From Blastococcus tunisiensis (GTDB lineage Bacteria > Actinomycetota > Actinomycetes > Mycobacteriales > Geodermatophilaceae): DNA of 64,000 bases. The stretch's first letter is position 1. Every line of letters starts with the position of its first letter. The position numbers were made by a program, and so were the translations under genes. Below, piece by piece: positions 32,621 through 41,548 of the stretch. The notes under the pieces are model-generated. The model was not told the DNA's origin and did no database searches. It saw nothing but the letters and a program-made list of their open reading frames with translations. The stretch spans positions 152,551 to 216,550 of the forward strand of contig NZ_FOND01000002.1 in assembly GCF_900112815.1 (NCBI RefSeq). The letters run 5' to 3'.

Positions 32621-34609
32621 ATGGAACGTAAGAAGATCTTCCGCTCCGTGTGGTTCTGGGTCGTCCTCGCCGTCCTCGTAGCCCTCACGTTCTCCTCCCT
32701 GTTCAGCGGGAACGACGGCTACCAGGAGGTGCGCACCTCCGTCGCCCTCGAGCAGTTCGCCGAGGGCAACGTCGAGTCCGTGACGATCAACGACAAGGAA
32801 CAGACGCTCGACATCGACGTCCGGGACGAGGTCGAGGGCAGCGACCAGATCACCGCCTCCTACCCGCTCGGCGCGGCCGACGACGTCTACGACCTGGTCA
32901 CCGGCGAGGCAGACGCCGACGCCGTCCAGTTCGACACCAACGTCACCCAGCAGAGCCTGCTGGTCAGCCTGCTGGTCAGCTTCCTGCCGTTCCTGATCCT
33001 CCTGCTGCTGCTTTTCTGGCTGTTCAACTCCATGCAGGGCGGCGGCCGCGGGGTGATGGCGTTCGGCAAGTCCAAGGCCAAGCAGGTCACCAAGGACACG
33101 CCGAAGACGACGTTCTCCGACGTGGCCGGCGCCGACGAGGCCATCGAGGAACTGCACGAGATCAAGGACTTCCTGCAGAACCCGGTCAAGTTCCAGGCCG
33201 TGGGCGCCAAGATCCCCAAGGGCGTGCTGCTGTTCGGCCCGCCCGGGACCGGCAAGACGCTGCTGGCCCGCGCCGTGGCGGGCGAGGCGGGCGTGCCGTT
33301 CTTCTCCATCTCCGGCTCGGACTTCGTGGAGATGTTCGTCGGTGTCGGCGCCAGCCGGGTCCGCGACCTGTTCACCCAGGCCAAGGAGAACGCCCCGGCG
33401 ATCATCTTCGTCGACGAGATCGACGCCGTCGGCCGGCACCGCGGGGCCGGCATGGGCGGCGGGCACGACGAGCGCGAGCAGACGCTGAACCAGATGCTCG
33501 TCGAGATGGACGGCTTCGACGTCAAGGGCGGGGTCATCATGATCGCCGCGACGAACCGGCCGGACATCCTCGACCCGGCGCTGCTGCGCCCGGGTCGCTT
33601 CGACCGGCAGATCGCCGTCGACCGGCCGGACCTGATGGGCCGCAAGAAGATCCTCGAGGTGCACGCCAAGGGCAAGCCGCTGGCCCCCGACGTCGACCTG
33701 GAGACGGTCGCCCGCCGCAGCCCCGGCTTCACCGGTGCCGACCTGGCCAACGTGCTCAACGAGGCGGCACTGCTCACCGCCCGCAACAACGCGTCGCTGA
33801 TCACCGACGCGACGCTGGAGGAGGCGATCGACCGCGTCATCGCCGGCCCCGAGCGCAAGACGCGGGCGATGAGCGAGAAGGAGAAGAAGGTGACCGCCTA
33901 CCACGAGGGCGGGCACGCCCTGGTCGCGCACGCGCTGCCCAACCTGGACCCGGTGCACAAGGTCACGATCCTGCCGCGCGGGCGCTCGCTCGGGCACACG
34001 CTGGTGCTGCCGACCGAGGACAAGTACACCCAGACCCGCTCGGAGATGATCGACACCCTGGCCTACGCCCTCGGTGGGCGGGCGGCCGAGGAGCTGGTCT
34101 TCCACGAGCCGACCACCGGCGCCGGCAACGACATCGAGAAGGCCACCGCGATGGCCCGGTCGATGGTCACCCAGTACGGCATGAGCGCCAAGCTCGGTGC
34201 GGTCAAGTACGGCACCGGTGACGCCGAGCCGTTCATGGGCCGGGACATGCACTCCCGGCCCGACTACTCCGAGGCCGTGGCCGCCGACATCGACGCGGAG
34301 ATCCGCGCCCTGATCGAGGCGGCGCACGACGAGGCGTGGGAGATCCTGGTCGAGTACCGCCACGTCCTGGACCAGCTCGTGCTGGAGCTGATGGAGAAGG
34401 AGACGCTCTCCAAGGAGGACATGGCCCGCATCTGCGAGCCGGTCACCAAGCGGCCGTCGCTGGCGCCCTACAACGGGTTCGGCAAGCGCACCCCGTCCGA
34501 CCAGCCCCCCGTGCTCACGCCCGCGGAGCTGGCCGCCCGCAACGGGAACGGCCGGCCCACCGGGGAGACCAACCCCGTGGGCGACGTCGGGGCCCCCGTC
34601 CAGCGATGA
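32621..34609 (+). CDS. ftsH: ATP-dependent zinc metalloprotease FtsH
   Basis: A 662-residue membrane-anchored AAA+ protease that degrades unassembled membrane and short-lived regulatory proteins. It has two N-terminal membrane helices (about residues 8-26 and 110-133) around an extracytoplasmic domain, Walker A GPPGTGKT near 206-213, Walker B IIFVDEID, the second region of homology with [18 protein letters not shown], and the zinc motif HEGGH at 428-432. The Gly for Ala in HEGGH is common in actinobacteria. Start is ATG 32621; no strong Shine-Dalgarno. The gene overlaps folE by ATGA, coupling it to the folate operon. Confidence 0.97.
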   Translation: MERKKIFRSVWFWVVLAVLVALTFSSLFSGNDGYQEVRTSVALEQFAEGNVESVTINDKEQTLDIDVRDEVEGSDQITASYPLGAADDVYDLVTGEADADAVQFDTNVTQQSLLVSLLVSFLPFLILLLLLFWLFNSMQGGGRGVMAFGKSKAKQVTKDTPKTTFSDVAGADEAIEELHEIKDFLQNPVKFQAVGAKIPKGVLLFGPPGTGKTLLARAVAGEAGVPFFSISGSDFVEMFVGVGASRVRDLFTQAKENAPAIIFVDEIDAVGRHRGAGMGGGHDEREQTLNQMLVEMDGFDVKGGVIMIAATNRPDILDPALLRPGRFDRQIAVDRPDLMGRKKILEVHAKGKPLAPDVDLETVARRSPGFTGADLANVLNEAALLTARNNASLITDATLEEAIDRVIAGPERKTRAMSEKEKKVTAYHEGGHALVAHALPNLDPVHKVTILPRGRSLGHTLVLPTEDKYTQTRSEMIDTLAYALGGRAAEELVFHEPTTGAGNDIEKATAMARSMVTQYGMSAKLGAVKYGTGDAEPFMGRDMHSRPDYSEAVAADIDAEIRALIEAAHDEAWEILVEYRHVLDQLVLELMEKETLSKEDMARICEPVTKRPSLAPYNGFGKRTPSDQPPVLTPAELAARNGNGRPTGETNPVGDVGAPVQR

Positions 34610-35223
34610 GCCAGGTGCCGGCCGAGCCGGAGGACCAGCTGCTGGCGGCGCCCCGGGGCGTCGACCAGGAGCGGGCGGCCGCCGCCGTGCGGGAGCTGCT
34701 GATCGCCGTGGGGGAGGACCCCGACCGCCCGGGGCTGCAGGACACCCCGCAGCGGGTGGCCCGCGCCTACGCCGAGACCTTCGCCGGGCTGGGCCAGGAC
34801 CCCTACCAGGTGCTGTCCACCACCTTCGACGAGGACCACGACGAGCTCGTGCTGGTCAAGGACATCCCGATGTACTCGACCTGCGAGCACCACCTCGTCC
34901 CGTTCCACGGGGTCGCGCACATCGGCTACATCCCGGGCGAGGACGGGCGGGTGACCGGGCTGTCCAAGCTCGCCCGGCTCGTGGAGGTCTACGCGCGCCG
35001 GCCGCAGGTGCAGGAGCGGATGACCAGCCAGATCGCCGATGCGCTGAACGACGTCCTCAAGCCCCGCGGGGTGCTGGTGGTCATCCAGGCCGAGCACCTG
35101 TGCATGGCCATGCGGGGGGTCCGCAAGCCCGGGTCCTCCACGGTCACCTCGGCCGTCCGCGGCATCTTCCGCGACAACGCCGCGACGCGGAGCGAGGCGA
35201 TGAGCCTCGTGCTGGGAAGGTGA
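34606..35223 (+). CDS. folE: GTP cyclohydrolase I
   Basis: A 205-residue type IA cyclohydrolase making 7,8-dihydroneopterin triphosphate from GTP, first step of folate synthesis. Zinc ligands are visible in [10 protein letters not shown] and in HLCMAMRG, and the [18 protein letters not shown] block is characteristic. Start ATG 34606 overlaps the ftsH stop. A repeat-containing 167-bp gap separates it from folP. Confidence 0.96.
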   Translation: MSQVPAEPEDQLLAAPRGVDQERAAAAVRELLIAVGEDPDRPGLQDTPQRVARAYAETFAGLGQDPYQVLSTTFDEDHDELVLVKDIPMYSTCEHHLVPFHGVAHIGYIPGEDGRVTGLSKLARLVEVYARRPQVQERMTSQIADALNDVLKPRGVLVVIQAEHLCMAMRGVRKPGSSTVTSAVRGIFRDNAATRSEAMSLVLGR

Positions 35224-35227
35224 CAGG

Positions 35228-35355
35228 CGAGTGAGCATCGTAGGGAGATGCCAGGAGCCGACAGCGAGTGAGCATCGCAGCGAGCGCCAGCGAGCGAGGA
35301 GCGGAGCGAGCGCGGAGGCGACCCTCGACATGGACCGAGGAGCGGAGCGAGCCCG
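35228..35355. repeat. AGCGAGC-type repeats between folE and folP
   Basis: The gap contains two copies of GTGAGCATCG(T/C)AG (near 35231 and 35269) and two copies of GAGGAGCGGAGCGAGC (near 35296 and 35338) with AGCGAGC satellites. The repeats stay open in the folP frame but look non-conserved. Confidence 0.75.
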
Positions 35356-35390
35356 GAACCGACCCGTGGGAATGGGCAGGTGACCGGCGC

Positions 35391-36239
35391 GTGATCGCGC
35401 TCCCGCGCCCCGGCCGCTGCGTGGTCATGGGCGTCCTCAACGTCACCCCGGACTCCTTCTCCGACGGGGGCTGCTTCGCCGATCCGGCGTCGGCGGTGGC
35501 CCGCGGGCTGGAGATGCACGCCGCGGGCGCGGACTACGTCGACGTCGGCGGCGAGTCCACCCGTCCCGGGGCCGACCGGGTCGATGCCGCCGAGGAGGGC
35601 GCCCGCGTCCTGCCGGTGATCCGGGAGCTGGTCGCCGCCGGTGTGCGCACCAGCGTCGACACCACGCGGGCCGAGGTCGCCGAGGCGGCGATCGCCGCCG
35701 GGGCGACCCTCGTGAACGACGTCAGCGGCGGCCTCGCTGACAAGAACATGGCCGACCTGGTGGCCGACACCGGCGTCCCGTGGGTGCTCATGCACTGGCG
35801 GGGCCACAGCCGGGAGATGTACGCGGCGGCGCAGTACGGGGACGTCGTCACCGAGGTCTGCGCCGAGCTCACCGCCCGCGTCGAGGACGTCGTCGCCGCC
35901 GGGGTCGCCCCCGAGCAGCTCGTTCTCGATCCCGGCCTCGGCTTCGCCAAGAACGCCGAGCACAACTGGGCGCTGCTGGCCGGCCTGGACCGGCTCGTCG
36001 CCCCGGGCCTGCCGGTCCTGGTCGGCGCCTCGCGCAAGACGTTCCTCGGCCGGCTGCTGGCCGGTCCCGACGGCACTCCCCGCCCCGCCGAGCTCCGGGA
36101 CGACGCCACGCTGGCCACCACGGTGATGGCCGCCGAGGCCGGGGTGTGGGGGGTCCGGGTGCACGACGCGGCGGCCGCGGTCGACGCCGTCCGGGTGGTG
36201 GCGGCCGTCCGCGCGGCACGGAACGCCGACCATGGCTGA
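35391..36239 (+). CDS. folP: dihydropteroate synthase
   Basis: A 282-residue TIM-barrel enzyme that condenses 6-hydroxymethyl-dihydropterin pyrophosphate with p-aminobenzoate; target of sulfonamides. Conserved blocks are MGVLNVTPDSFSDGG, DVGGESTRPGA, NDVSGG, LDPGLGFAKN and VGASRKTFLG. Start GTG 35391 with AGGTGA at 35378-35383 gives a normal N-terminus; an upstream ATG at 35268 would add repeat-encoded Arg/Ser-rich sequence. It overlaps folB by 8 bases. Confidence 0.95.
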   Translation: MIALPRPGRCVVMGVLNVTPDSFSDGGCFADPASAVARGLEMHAAGADYVDVGGESTRPGADRVDAAEEGARVLPVIRELVAAGVRTSVDTTRAEVAEAAIAAGATLVNDVSGGLADKNMADLVADTGVPWVLMHWRGHSREMYAAAQYGDVVTEVCAELTARVEDVVAAGVAPEQLVLDPGLGFAKNAEHNWALLAGLDRLVAPGLPVLVGASRKTFLGRLLAGPDGTPRPAELRDDATLATTVMAAEAGVWGVRVHDAAAAVDAVRVVAAVRAARNADHG

Positions 36240-36612
36240 CGGGCCGGGGACGCCGGACCGGATCGCGATCCGGGGCCTGCGCGCACACGGGAACCACGGG
36301 GTCTACGCCTTCGAGCGGGAGCGCGGGCAGCTCTTCCTCGTCGACGCCGTCCTCGAGCTGGACACCGCTGCCGCCGCTGCCGAGGACGACCTCGCGCGCA
36401 CGGTGAACTACGCCGAGCTGGCGCACCGGCTCTACGCGGTGGTGACCGGCGAGCCGGTGGACCTCATCGAGAGCCTCGCCCAGCGCCTCGCCGACGTCTG
36501 CCTGGCCGATCCGCTGGTCGACGCGGTGGAGATCACCGTGCACAAGCCGCAGGCCGAGCTCGGGGTGCCCTTCGACGACGTGACCGTCACCATCCGGCGC
36601 GGGCGTCCGTGA
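36232..36612 (+). CDS. folB: dihydroneopterin aldolase
   Basis: A 126-residue aldolase/epimerase producing 6-hydroxymethyl-7,8-dihydropterin and glycolaldehyde. The GNHGVYAFERERGQLF stretch carries the conserved Gly-x-x-Gly and Glu, DLARTVNYAEL provides the catalytic region, and HKPQAELGVPFDDV contains the catalytic Lys. Start ATG 36232 lies inside the end of folP, and the stop overlaps folK by GTGA. Confidence 0.95.
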   Translation: MADGPGTPDRIAIRGLRAHGNHGVYAFERERGQLFLVDAVLELDTAAAAAEDDLARTVNYAELAHRLYAVVTGEPVDLIESLAQRLADVCLADPLVDAVEITVHKPQAELGVPFDDVTVTIRRGRP

Positions 36613-37112
36613 CCAGGGCCGTCCTGTCGCTGGGGGCCAACCTCGGGGACCGGGCCGGCGCCATCCGCGCGGCCATGACTGCGCTGAAGGACGACGGCCT
36701 GGTCGCCCGCTCGACGCTCTACGAGACGCCGCCGTGGGGCCCGGTCGAGCAGCCGCCCTACCTGAACGCGGTCGCCGTGGTGCGCGGTCCGCGGGACGCC
36801 GCCGGCTGGCTGGCCCGGGCGCACGAGCTCGAGCAGGCGGCCGGTCGCGTCCGCGAGGAGCGCTGGGGGCCGCGCACCCTCGACGTCGACGTCGTGACGG
36901 TCACCGCGGACGACGGCACCCCCGTGCTCTCCGACGACCCCGAGCTCACCCTGCCCCACCCGCGGGCCCACGAGCGGGCCTTCGTGCTGGTGCCGTGGCT
37001 CACGCTGGACCCCGGCGCGGTCGTCCCCGGCCGGGGCCGGGTGGCCGATCTGGTGGCGGCGCTGCCCGCCGACGACGTCGCCGCGGTCGTGCGCTGGGAC
37101 CACCTCCGGTGA
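36609..37112 (+). CDS. folK: 6-hydroxymethyl-7,8-dihydropterin pyrophosphokinase
   Basis: A 167-residue kinase that transfers pyrophosphate from ATP to hydroxymethyl-dihydropterin, feeding folP. SLGANLGDR at the start, STLYETPPWG, and the signature RWGPRTLDVDVV with two metal-binding Asp residues are all present, with LPHPRAHERAFVL near the end. Start GTG 36609 overlaps folB. The stop overlaps a 26-codon ORF that leads to the next gene. Confidence 0.96.
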   Translation: MTRAVLSLGANLGDRAGAIRAAMTALKDDGLVARSTLYETPPWGPVEQPPYLNAVAVVRGPRDAAGWLARAHELEQAAGRVREERWGPRTLDVDVVTVTADDGTPVLSDDPELTLPHPRAHERAFVLVPWLTLDPGAVVPGRGRVADLVAALPADDVAAVVRWDHLR

Positions 37113-37189
37113 GCGAGCTCGCGAGCTTCCGCATGAACAGGGCGAGCCGGCTCATGTGGCGGACGAGCGCCGGCGAGGAAGTCGCGTGA
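37109..37189 (+). other. 26-codon coupling ORF between folK and DUF3180 gene
   Basis: GTG 37109 overlaps the folK stop (GTGA) and the frame runs 26 codons to a TGA at 37187-37189 that overlaps the GTG of the next gene (GTGA). It spans the gap exactly and includes the 12-bp palindrome AGCTCGCGAGCT at 37116-37127. It may couple translation; the peptide itself looks unremarkable. Confidence 0.5.
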
Positions 37190-37704
37190 GCCCCGTCCGC
37201 CGCCGTGACCTCGCCGTGCTGGCCGCCGGCCTGGCCGTCGCCGCGTGGCTGTTGGTCCGCACGCTGTACGGCGACCTGCCGGCGCTGGACTGGTGGCTGC
37301 CCGTCCCGCTGGCCGTGCTCGCGCTGGCCGAGGCGCTGGGCGCGCGCACGCTGAAGACCCGGCTCGATGCGCTGCGCGAGGCGCGCACCCGCCCGGGCAC
37401 GACGCCGGCCGCCCGGGACACGCCGGTGCGGCCGGTCGAGCCGATGCTCGTCGCGCGGCTGGCGGTCCTGGCCCAGGCCAGCGCCTACGTGGGCGCCGTG
37501 TTCGCCGGGGTCTGGGCGGGGGTGCTGCTGCACGTCGCGCCCGAGGTGGGCCGGCTGCAGGCCGCCGGCGGGGACACCCTCGCCGCCGTGCTCGGCATCG
37601 TCAGCTCCGGGGCCCTGGTGGTGGCCGCCCTGTGGCTGGAGTCCGTGTGCCGGGTCCCGCCGGGGTCGGCCGACGACGACCCCGCCCCGGGGGTCAGCGC
37701 CTAG
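37186..37704 (+). CDS. DUF3180 membrane protein
   Basis: A 172-residue actinobacterial membrane protein that habitually ends the folate operon. Four hydrophobic helices are visible (about residues 6-22, 32-50, 84-106 and 124-144). Start GTG 37186 is chosen for GAGGAA at 37175-37180; GTG 37156 is an alternative. Function unknown. Its TAG stop shares the palindrome CTAG with the stop of the convergent ATPase gene. Confidence 0.85.
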   Translation: MSPVRRRDLAVLAAGLAVAAWLLVRTLYGDLPALDWWLPVPLAVLALAEALGARTLKTRLDALREARTRPGTTPAARDTPVRPVEPMLVARLAVLAQASAYVGAVFAGVWAGVLLHVAPEVGRLQAAGGDTLAAVLGIVSSGALVVAALWLESVCRVPPGSADDDPAPGVSA

Positions 37705-38888
37705 ACCTGGGCGGCTCCGGCGGTCTCGGGCACCGCCCCTCCCACGGAGCGGCGCAGGGCGGCGTGCAGCGACTCCGGCGTCAGCACCCCGAGGAACCGG
37801 TCCCCGTCGAGGACCGCCACCCAGCCGGCCTCGTGCTGGAGCATCGTCGAGAACGCCGTCTTCAGCGAGGACCCGACCGGCACCCAGGCCTCCATCCGCT
37901 TCCCCGCGTCGCGCACGGTCCCGCTGCCGGCGGCACGGTCGGCCGACAGCCACCCGTGCAGCGTCCCCCGGTCGTCGAGGACGACGGCCCAGCGTGCGCT
38001 CTCCCGGGCCAGTACGGTGCGCGCCGCGTCGAGCCCGTCGTCGACCCGGACGACCGGTGGGTGCTCCAGGTCGGCGACGTCGATGCCGGTGACGGCCAGC
38101 CGCTTCAGCCCGCGGTCGGCGCCGACGAAGTCGGCCACGAACGGGGTCGCCGGCCTGCCCAGGAGGTCGGCGGGGGAGTCGAACTGCTCGACGTGGCCGC
38201 CCTCGCTCATCACCGCGATCCGGTCACCGAGGCGGACGGCCTCCTCGATGTCGTGGGTGACGAACACGATGGTCTTGCGGACCTGCTCCTGCAGCCGCAG
38301 GAACTCCGACTGCAGCCGCTCCCGGACGATCGGGTCCACGGCCGAGAACGGCTCGTCCATGAGCAGGACGCCCGGATCGGCGGCCAGGGCCCGGGCGACG
38401 CCCGCCCGCTGCCGCTGACCGCCGGAGAGCTGGTGCGGATAGCGGTCGCCGTGGACGGCGGGGTCCAGCCCGACGACGTCGAGCAGCTCGTCGACGCGGT
38501 CGCGGATGCGGCGCTTGTCCCAGCCGAGCAGCCGCGGCACGGTCCCCACGTTGACCCGCACGGTCTGGTGCGGGAAGAGCCCGACGTTCTGGATGACGTA
38601 GCCGATCCGCCGGCGCAGCCGGACCGGGTCGACCCGCGTGACGTCCTCGCCGCCCATCAGGATCCGCCCCGTCGACGGCTCGATGATCCGGTTGATCATC
38701 TTCATCGTGGTCGTCTTCCCGCACCCCGACGGGCCGACCAGGACGGTGAGCTCCCCGGCGGCGATGGTCAGGTCCAGCTCGGCCACGCCGACCGTGCCGT
38801 CGGCGTAGACCTTGCTCACCCCCTCGAGCCGGATCTCCTCCGCACCGCCGGGAGCTGCGGGGGAGGGCGGCGACGAAGTAGCGTCCAC
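37701..38888 (-). CDS. osmoprotectant/betaine ABC transporter ATP-binding protein with CBS domain
   Basis: A 395-residue ATPase of the ProV/OpuCA family that powers uptake of glycine betaine, choline or similar solutes. Walker A GPSGCGKTTTMKM, ABC signature LSGGQRQRAGVARA and Walker B VLLMDEPFSAVD are present; VIQNVGLFPHQTV is typical of QAT-family ATPases. Residues about 255-380 form a CBS-like pair, expected to sense ionic strength or nucleotide. Start GTG 38888 lies only 26 bases from the divergent permease start. It faces the folate operon and shares CTAG at the stop. Confidence 0.92.
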   Translation of the reverse strand: MDATSSPPSPAAPGGAEEIRLEGVSKVYADGTVGVAELDLTIAAGELTVLVGPSGCGKTTTMKMINRIIEPSTGRILMGGEDVTRVDPVRLRRRIGYVIQNVGLFPHQTVRVNVGTVPRLLGWDKRRIRDRVDELLDVVGLDPAVHGDRYPHQLSGGQRQRAGVARALAADPGVLLMDEPFSAVDPIVRERLQSEFLRLQEQVRKTIVFVTHDIEEAVRLGDRIAVMSEGGHVEQFDSPADLLGRPATPFVADFVGADRGLKRLAVTGIDVADLEHPPVVRVDDGLDAARTVLARESARWAVVLDDRGTLHGWLSADRAAGSGTVRDAGKRMEAWVPVGSSLKTAFSTMLQHEAGWVAVLDGDRFLGVLTPESLHAALRRSVGGAVPETAGAAQV

Positions 38889-38914
38889 GAGGTGGCCTTC
38901 CTGGTACGCGCTCG

Positions 38915-39613
38915 ATGCTGAACGCGGTGACCGCTGACGTGCTTGCGGCCGATGCGGCGCCGAACCCGTGGTTCGACCTGTCCTACGTGACGTCCAACTG
39001 GGACACCATTGTGGGCTACCTGGGCGAGCACGTCAGGCTGACGATCGGCGCCGTCGTCCTCGGTGCGCTCATCGCGCTGCCACTGGCTCTCCTGGCGCGC
39101 CGCAGCCGGTGGCTCGCCGGACCGGTCCTGGGCCTGTCCACGCTGGTGTACACGATCCCGTCGCTGGCGATGTTCGCCTTCGTCGCGCCGATCACCGGCA
39201 TCACCGCGACCACCGTGCTCGTCGGCCTGGTCCTGTACTCGCTGGTCATCCTGGTCCGGAACTTCCTCGCCGGCCTGCAGGCCGTGCCCGCCGACGTGCG
39301 CGAGGCGGCGCGGGGCATGGGGTACGGCCCGGCCCGGCTCTTCTGGCAGGTGGAGCTGCCGCTGGCGCTGCCGGCGTTCATGGCCGGGATCCGGATCGCC
39401 ACCGTGTCGACGGTCGCGCTGGTCACCGTCGGGGTCATCGTCGGCCACGGCGGGCTCGGCCAGCTGATCACCGGTGGGTTCGCCGCGAACTTCTACCGCG
39501 CGCAGATCGTCACCGGCGCCGTGGGCTGCGTGCTGCTCGCCCTCCTCGCGGACCTGCTGCTGGCCGGGGCCGAGCGGGTGCTCACCCCCTGGTCGCGGGG
39601 GACGCGGGCGTGA
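38915..39613 (+). CDS. osmoprotectant ABC transporter permease (ProW/OpuCB type)
   Basis: A 232-residue permease with about five or six membrane helices. The EAA loop that contacts the ATPase is EAARGMGYGPARLFWQVELP near residues 130-149. The motif YTIPSLAMFAFVAPITGI is characteristic of OpuCB/OpuCD proteins. Start ATG 38915; alternative starts are few. It overlaps the second permease gene by GTGA. Confidence 0.92.
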   Translation: MLNAVTADVLAADAAPNPWFDLSYVTSNWDTIVGYLGEHVRLTIGAVVLGALIALPLALLARRSRWLAGPVLGLSTLVYTIPSLAMFAFVAPITGITATTVLVGLVLYSLVILVRNFLAGLQAVPADVREAARGMGYGPARLFWQVELPLALPAFMAGIRIATVSTVALVTVGVIVGHGGLGQLITGGFAANFYRAQIVTGAVGCVLLALLADLLLAGAERVLTPWSRGTRA

Positions 39614-40338
39614 ACCGGCTCGGTGATGCGGTCGTCTACCTCAACGACCCGTTCAACTGGACCCGGTCCGGCGGCATCCTCGATCTGCTCGCCGAGCACC
39701 TCCGGATCTCGGTGCTCGCGGTCCTGGCCGCCATGGTGGTGGCCCTCCCGGTCGGCGCCCTGCTCGGGCACACCGGCCGCGGCGGCGGGTTCACCGTGGC
39801 GCTGTCGAACGTCTCCCGCGCCGTGCCCACGCTGGCGCTGCTCACCGTCTTCGCGGTCACCCCGATCGGCTTCGGCCCGACGGCGACGACCATCGCGCTC
39901 GGCGTCTTCGCCGTCCCCCCGATCCTCACCAACACCTACGTGGGGTTCCGCGGGGTCGACCGGGACGTCGTCGAGGCCGCCCGGGGGATGGGCCTGTCCG
40001 GGCGGCAGGTGGCGACGCGGGTGGAGCTGCCGCTGGCCGCCCCGCTGCTGATGACCGGGGTGCGCACCGCCGCCGTCCAGGTGGTGGCCACGGCCACCCT
40101 CGCCGCCCTGGTGGCCGGCGGCGGGCTGGGCAGCATCATCACCCTGGGGTTCCGCCAGCAGGACTACGGCGCCGTCGTCGCCGGTGCGATCCTGGTGGCC
40201 GCCCTCGCCGTGCTGACCGAGCTGCTCCTGGTCACCGCGTCGTGGGCGCTGACCCCGGGGGAGAAGCGGCTGCCCTTCCTCCGGGCCCGGCGGCGGACGC
40301 CGGTGCCCGAGCCGACGTCCTCCGGTGTCCCGCTCTGA
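39610..40338 (+). CDS. osmoprotectant ABC transporter permease, second subunit
   Basis: A 242-residue permease paralogous to the preceding one, so the transporter is a heterodimer like OpuCB-OpuCD. Visible are RAVPTLALLTVFAVTPIGFG, the EAA loop EAARGMGLSGRQVATRVELP, and a hydrophobic C-terminal helix followed by a Pro/Arg-rich tail. Start GTG 39610 overlaps the upstream gene. A 142-bp gap precedes the binding-protein gene. Confidence 0.92.
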   Translation: MNRLGDAVVYLNDPFNWTRSGGILDLLAEHLRISVLAVLAAMVVALPVGALLGHTGRGGGFTVALSNVSRAVPTLALLTVFAVTPIGFGPTATTIALGVFAVPPILTNTYVGFRGVDRDVVEAARGMGLSGRQVATRVELPLAAPLLMTGVRTAAVQVVATATLAALVAGGGLGSIITLGFRQQDYGAVVAGAILVAALAVLTELLLVTASWALTPGEKRLPFLRARRRTPVPEPTSSGVPL

Positions 40339-40480
40339 TCACACGTCGGTAACGGATGTCGGCGGACCACGATCTCGATTGCGTTGCACGCAACGGAGCG
40401 GTTCGATGAGGACGCGGGAGTCCTCCCGCCAGACACGCGTGGCCGCGACGGAGTGGCCACGGGACACAGAAGGCGGGGCC

Positions 40481-41479
40481 ATGCGCGCACGCACCCGGTA
40501 CATCGTTCCCCTGACCATGGCCGCGGCCCTCACCGCGGCCTGCGGTGAGTCCGGTTCCTCCGGCACCGGCGGTGGTGGCGACGGCGGCGGCACCGAGGCG
40601 GCGGGCGAGGCCTGCGCCCCCGTTCCCGGCGACCAGCTCGTCGTCCTCGAGGACGACCAGCAGCTGCAGAACGCGGACAACATCATCCCGGCGGTCAACG
40701 CGGCGGCGGCGCAGGCCAACCCGGCGCTGCTCGAGTCGCTGAACGCGGTCTCGGAGGTGCTCACCACGGAGGACCTGATCGAGATGAACGCCGCCGTCGA
40801 CGTCGAGCGCCAGGCGGTCGACGAGGTCGCCGCCGGCTACGTCGAGGAGCAGGGCCTGGCCGCCGAGGTCAGTGGCGGGAGCGGTCCGGTCGTCGTCGGC
40901 GCCGCGGACTTCACCGAGTCGCAGGTCCTGGCCACGATCTACGCCGACGTCCTGACCGCGGCCGGCTTCGACGCCAGCGTGCAGACGGCGGGCAACCGCG
41001 AGCTGTACCTGCCGGCGCTGCAGCGCGGTGAGATCCAGGCGTTCCCCGAGTACCTCGCCACCGTCACCGAGTTCATCGAGGGCGACGACGCCACCGAGGT
41101 CGCGTCCGGCGACGTGGACGCCACGGTGGAGGCGCTGCAGCCGCTGGCCGAGGGCTACGGGCTGGTGTTCGGCGAGCCGGCCGAGGCGGCCGACCAGAAC
41201 GCCTTCGCCGTCACCCAGGAGTTCGCCGACGAGCTGGGCGTCTCGACCCTCTCCGAGCTGGCCGACGCCTGCGGCGACGGGTCGCTCATCCTCGGCGGGC
41301 CCGGCGAGTGCCCGACCCGCCCGGCCTGCCAGCCCGGCCTCGAGGAGACCTACGGTCTGGACTTCGCGAGCTTCCAGGAGTACGACGCCGGCGGGCCGCT
41401 GACCAAGGCCGCCATCCAGCAGGGCGAGGTCTCCATCGGCCTGGTGTTCAGCTCCGACGGCGCCCTCGCCCAGGGCTGA
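40481..41479 (+). CDS. betaine/osmoprotectant-binding lipoprotein, circularly permuted
   Basis: A 332-residue solute-binding lipoprotein. The lipobox is LTAAC with Cys21, followed by a Gly/Ser linker. The domain order is unusual: residues 51-126 (GDQLVVLEDDQQLQ...EEQGL) correspond to the usual C-terminal part of ProX-type proteins, whereas residues 136-332 (PVVVGAADFTESQVLATIYA ... VFSSDGALAQG) correspond to the usual N-terminal and middle parts. Classical relatives run from the ADFTES-like strand through the SSDGA-like segment into LVVLEDD; here the junction is opened and the old ends joined by the 127-135 linker. The permease neighbours support a role in compatible-solute uptake. Confidence 0.88.
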   Translation: MRARTRYIVPLTMAAALTAACGESGSSGTGGGGDGGGTEAAGEACAPVPGDQLVVLEDDQQLQNADNIIPAVNAAAAQANPALLESLNAVSEVLTTEDLIEMNAAVDVERQAVDEVAAGYVEEQGLAAEVSGGSGPVVVGAADFTESQVLATIYADVLTAAGFDASVQTAGNRELYLPALQRGEIQAFPEYLATVTEFIEGDDATEVASGDVDATVEALQPLAEGYGLVFGEPAEAADQNAFAVTQEFADELGVSTLSELADACGDGSLILGGPGECPTRPACQPGLEETYGLDFASFQEYDAGGPLTKAAIQQGEVSIGLVFSSDGALAQG

Positions 41480-41548
41480 TCGCGCGTCCCCACGTCCGGA
41501 GGCTCGACCCACGCCTCGCCGTCGCTGACCGGCGTCCTCCCGCACCGG

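Noticed and set aside
33902-33916. HEGGH instead of HEAGH in FtsH
   Set aside because: Still matches HExxH and is usual in actinobacterial FtsH.
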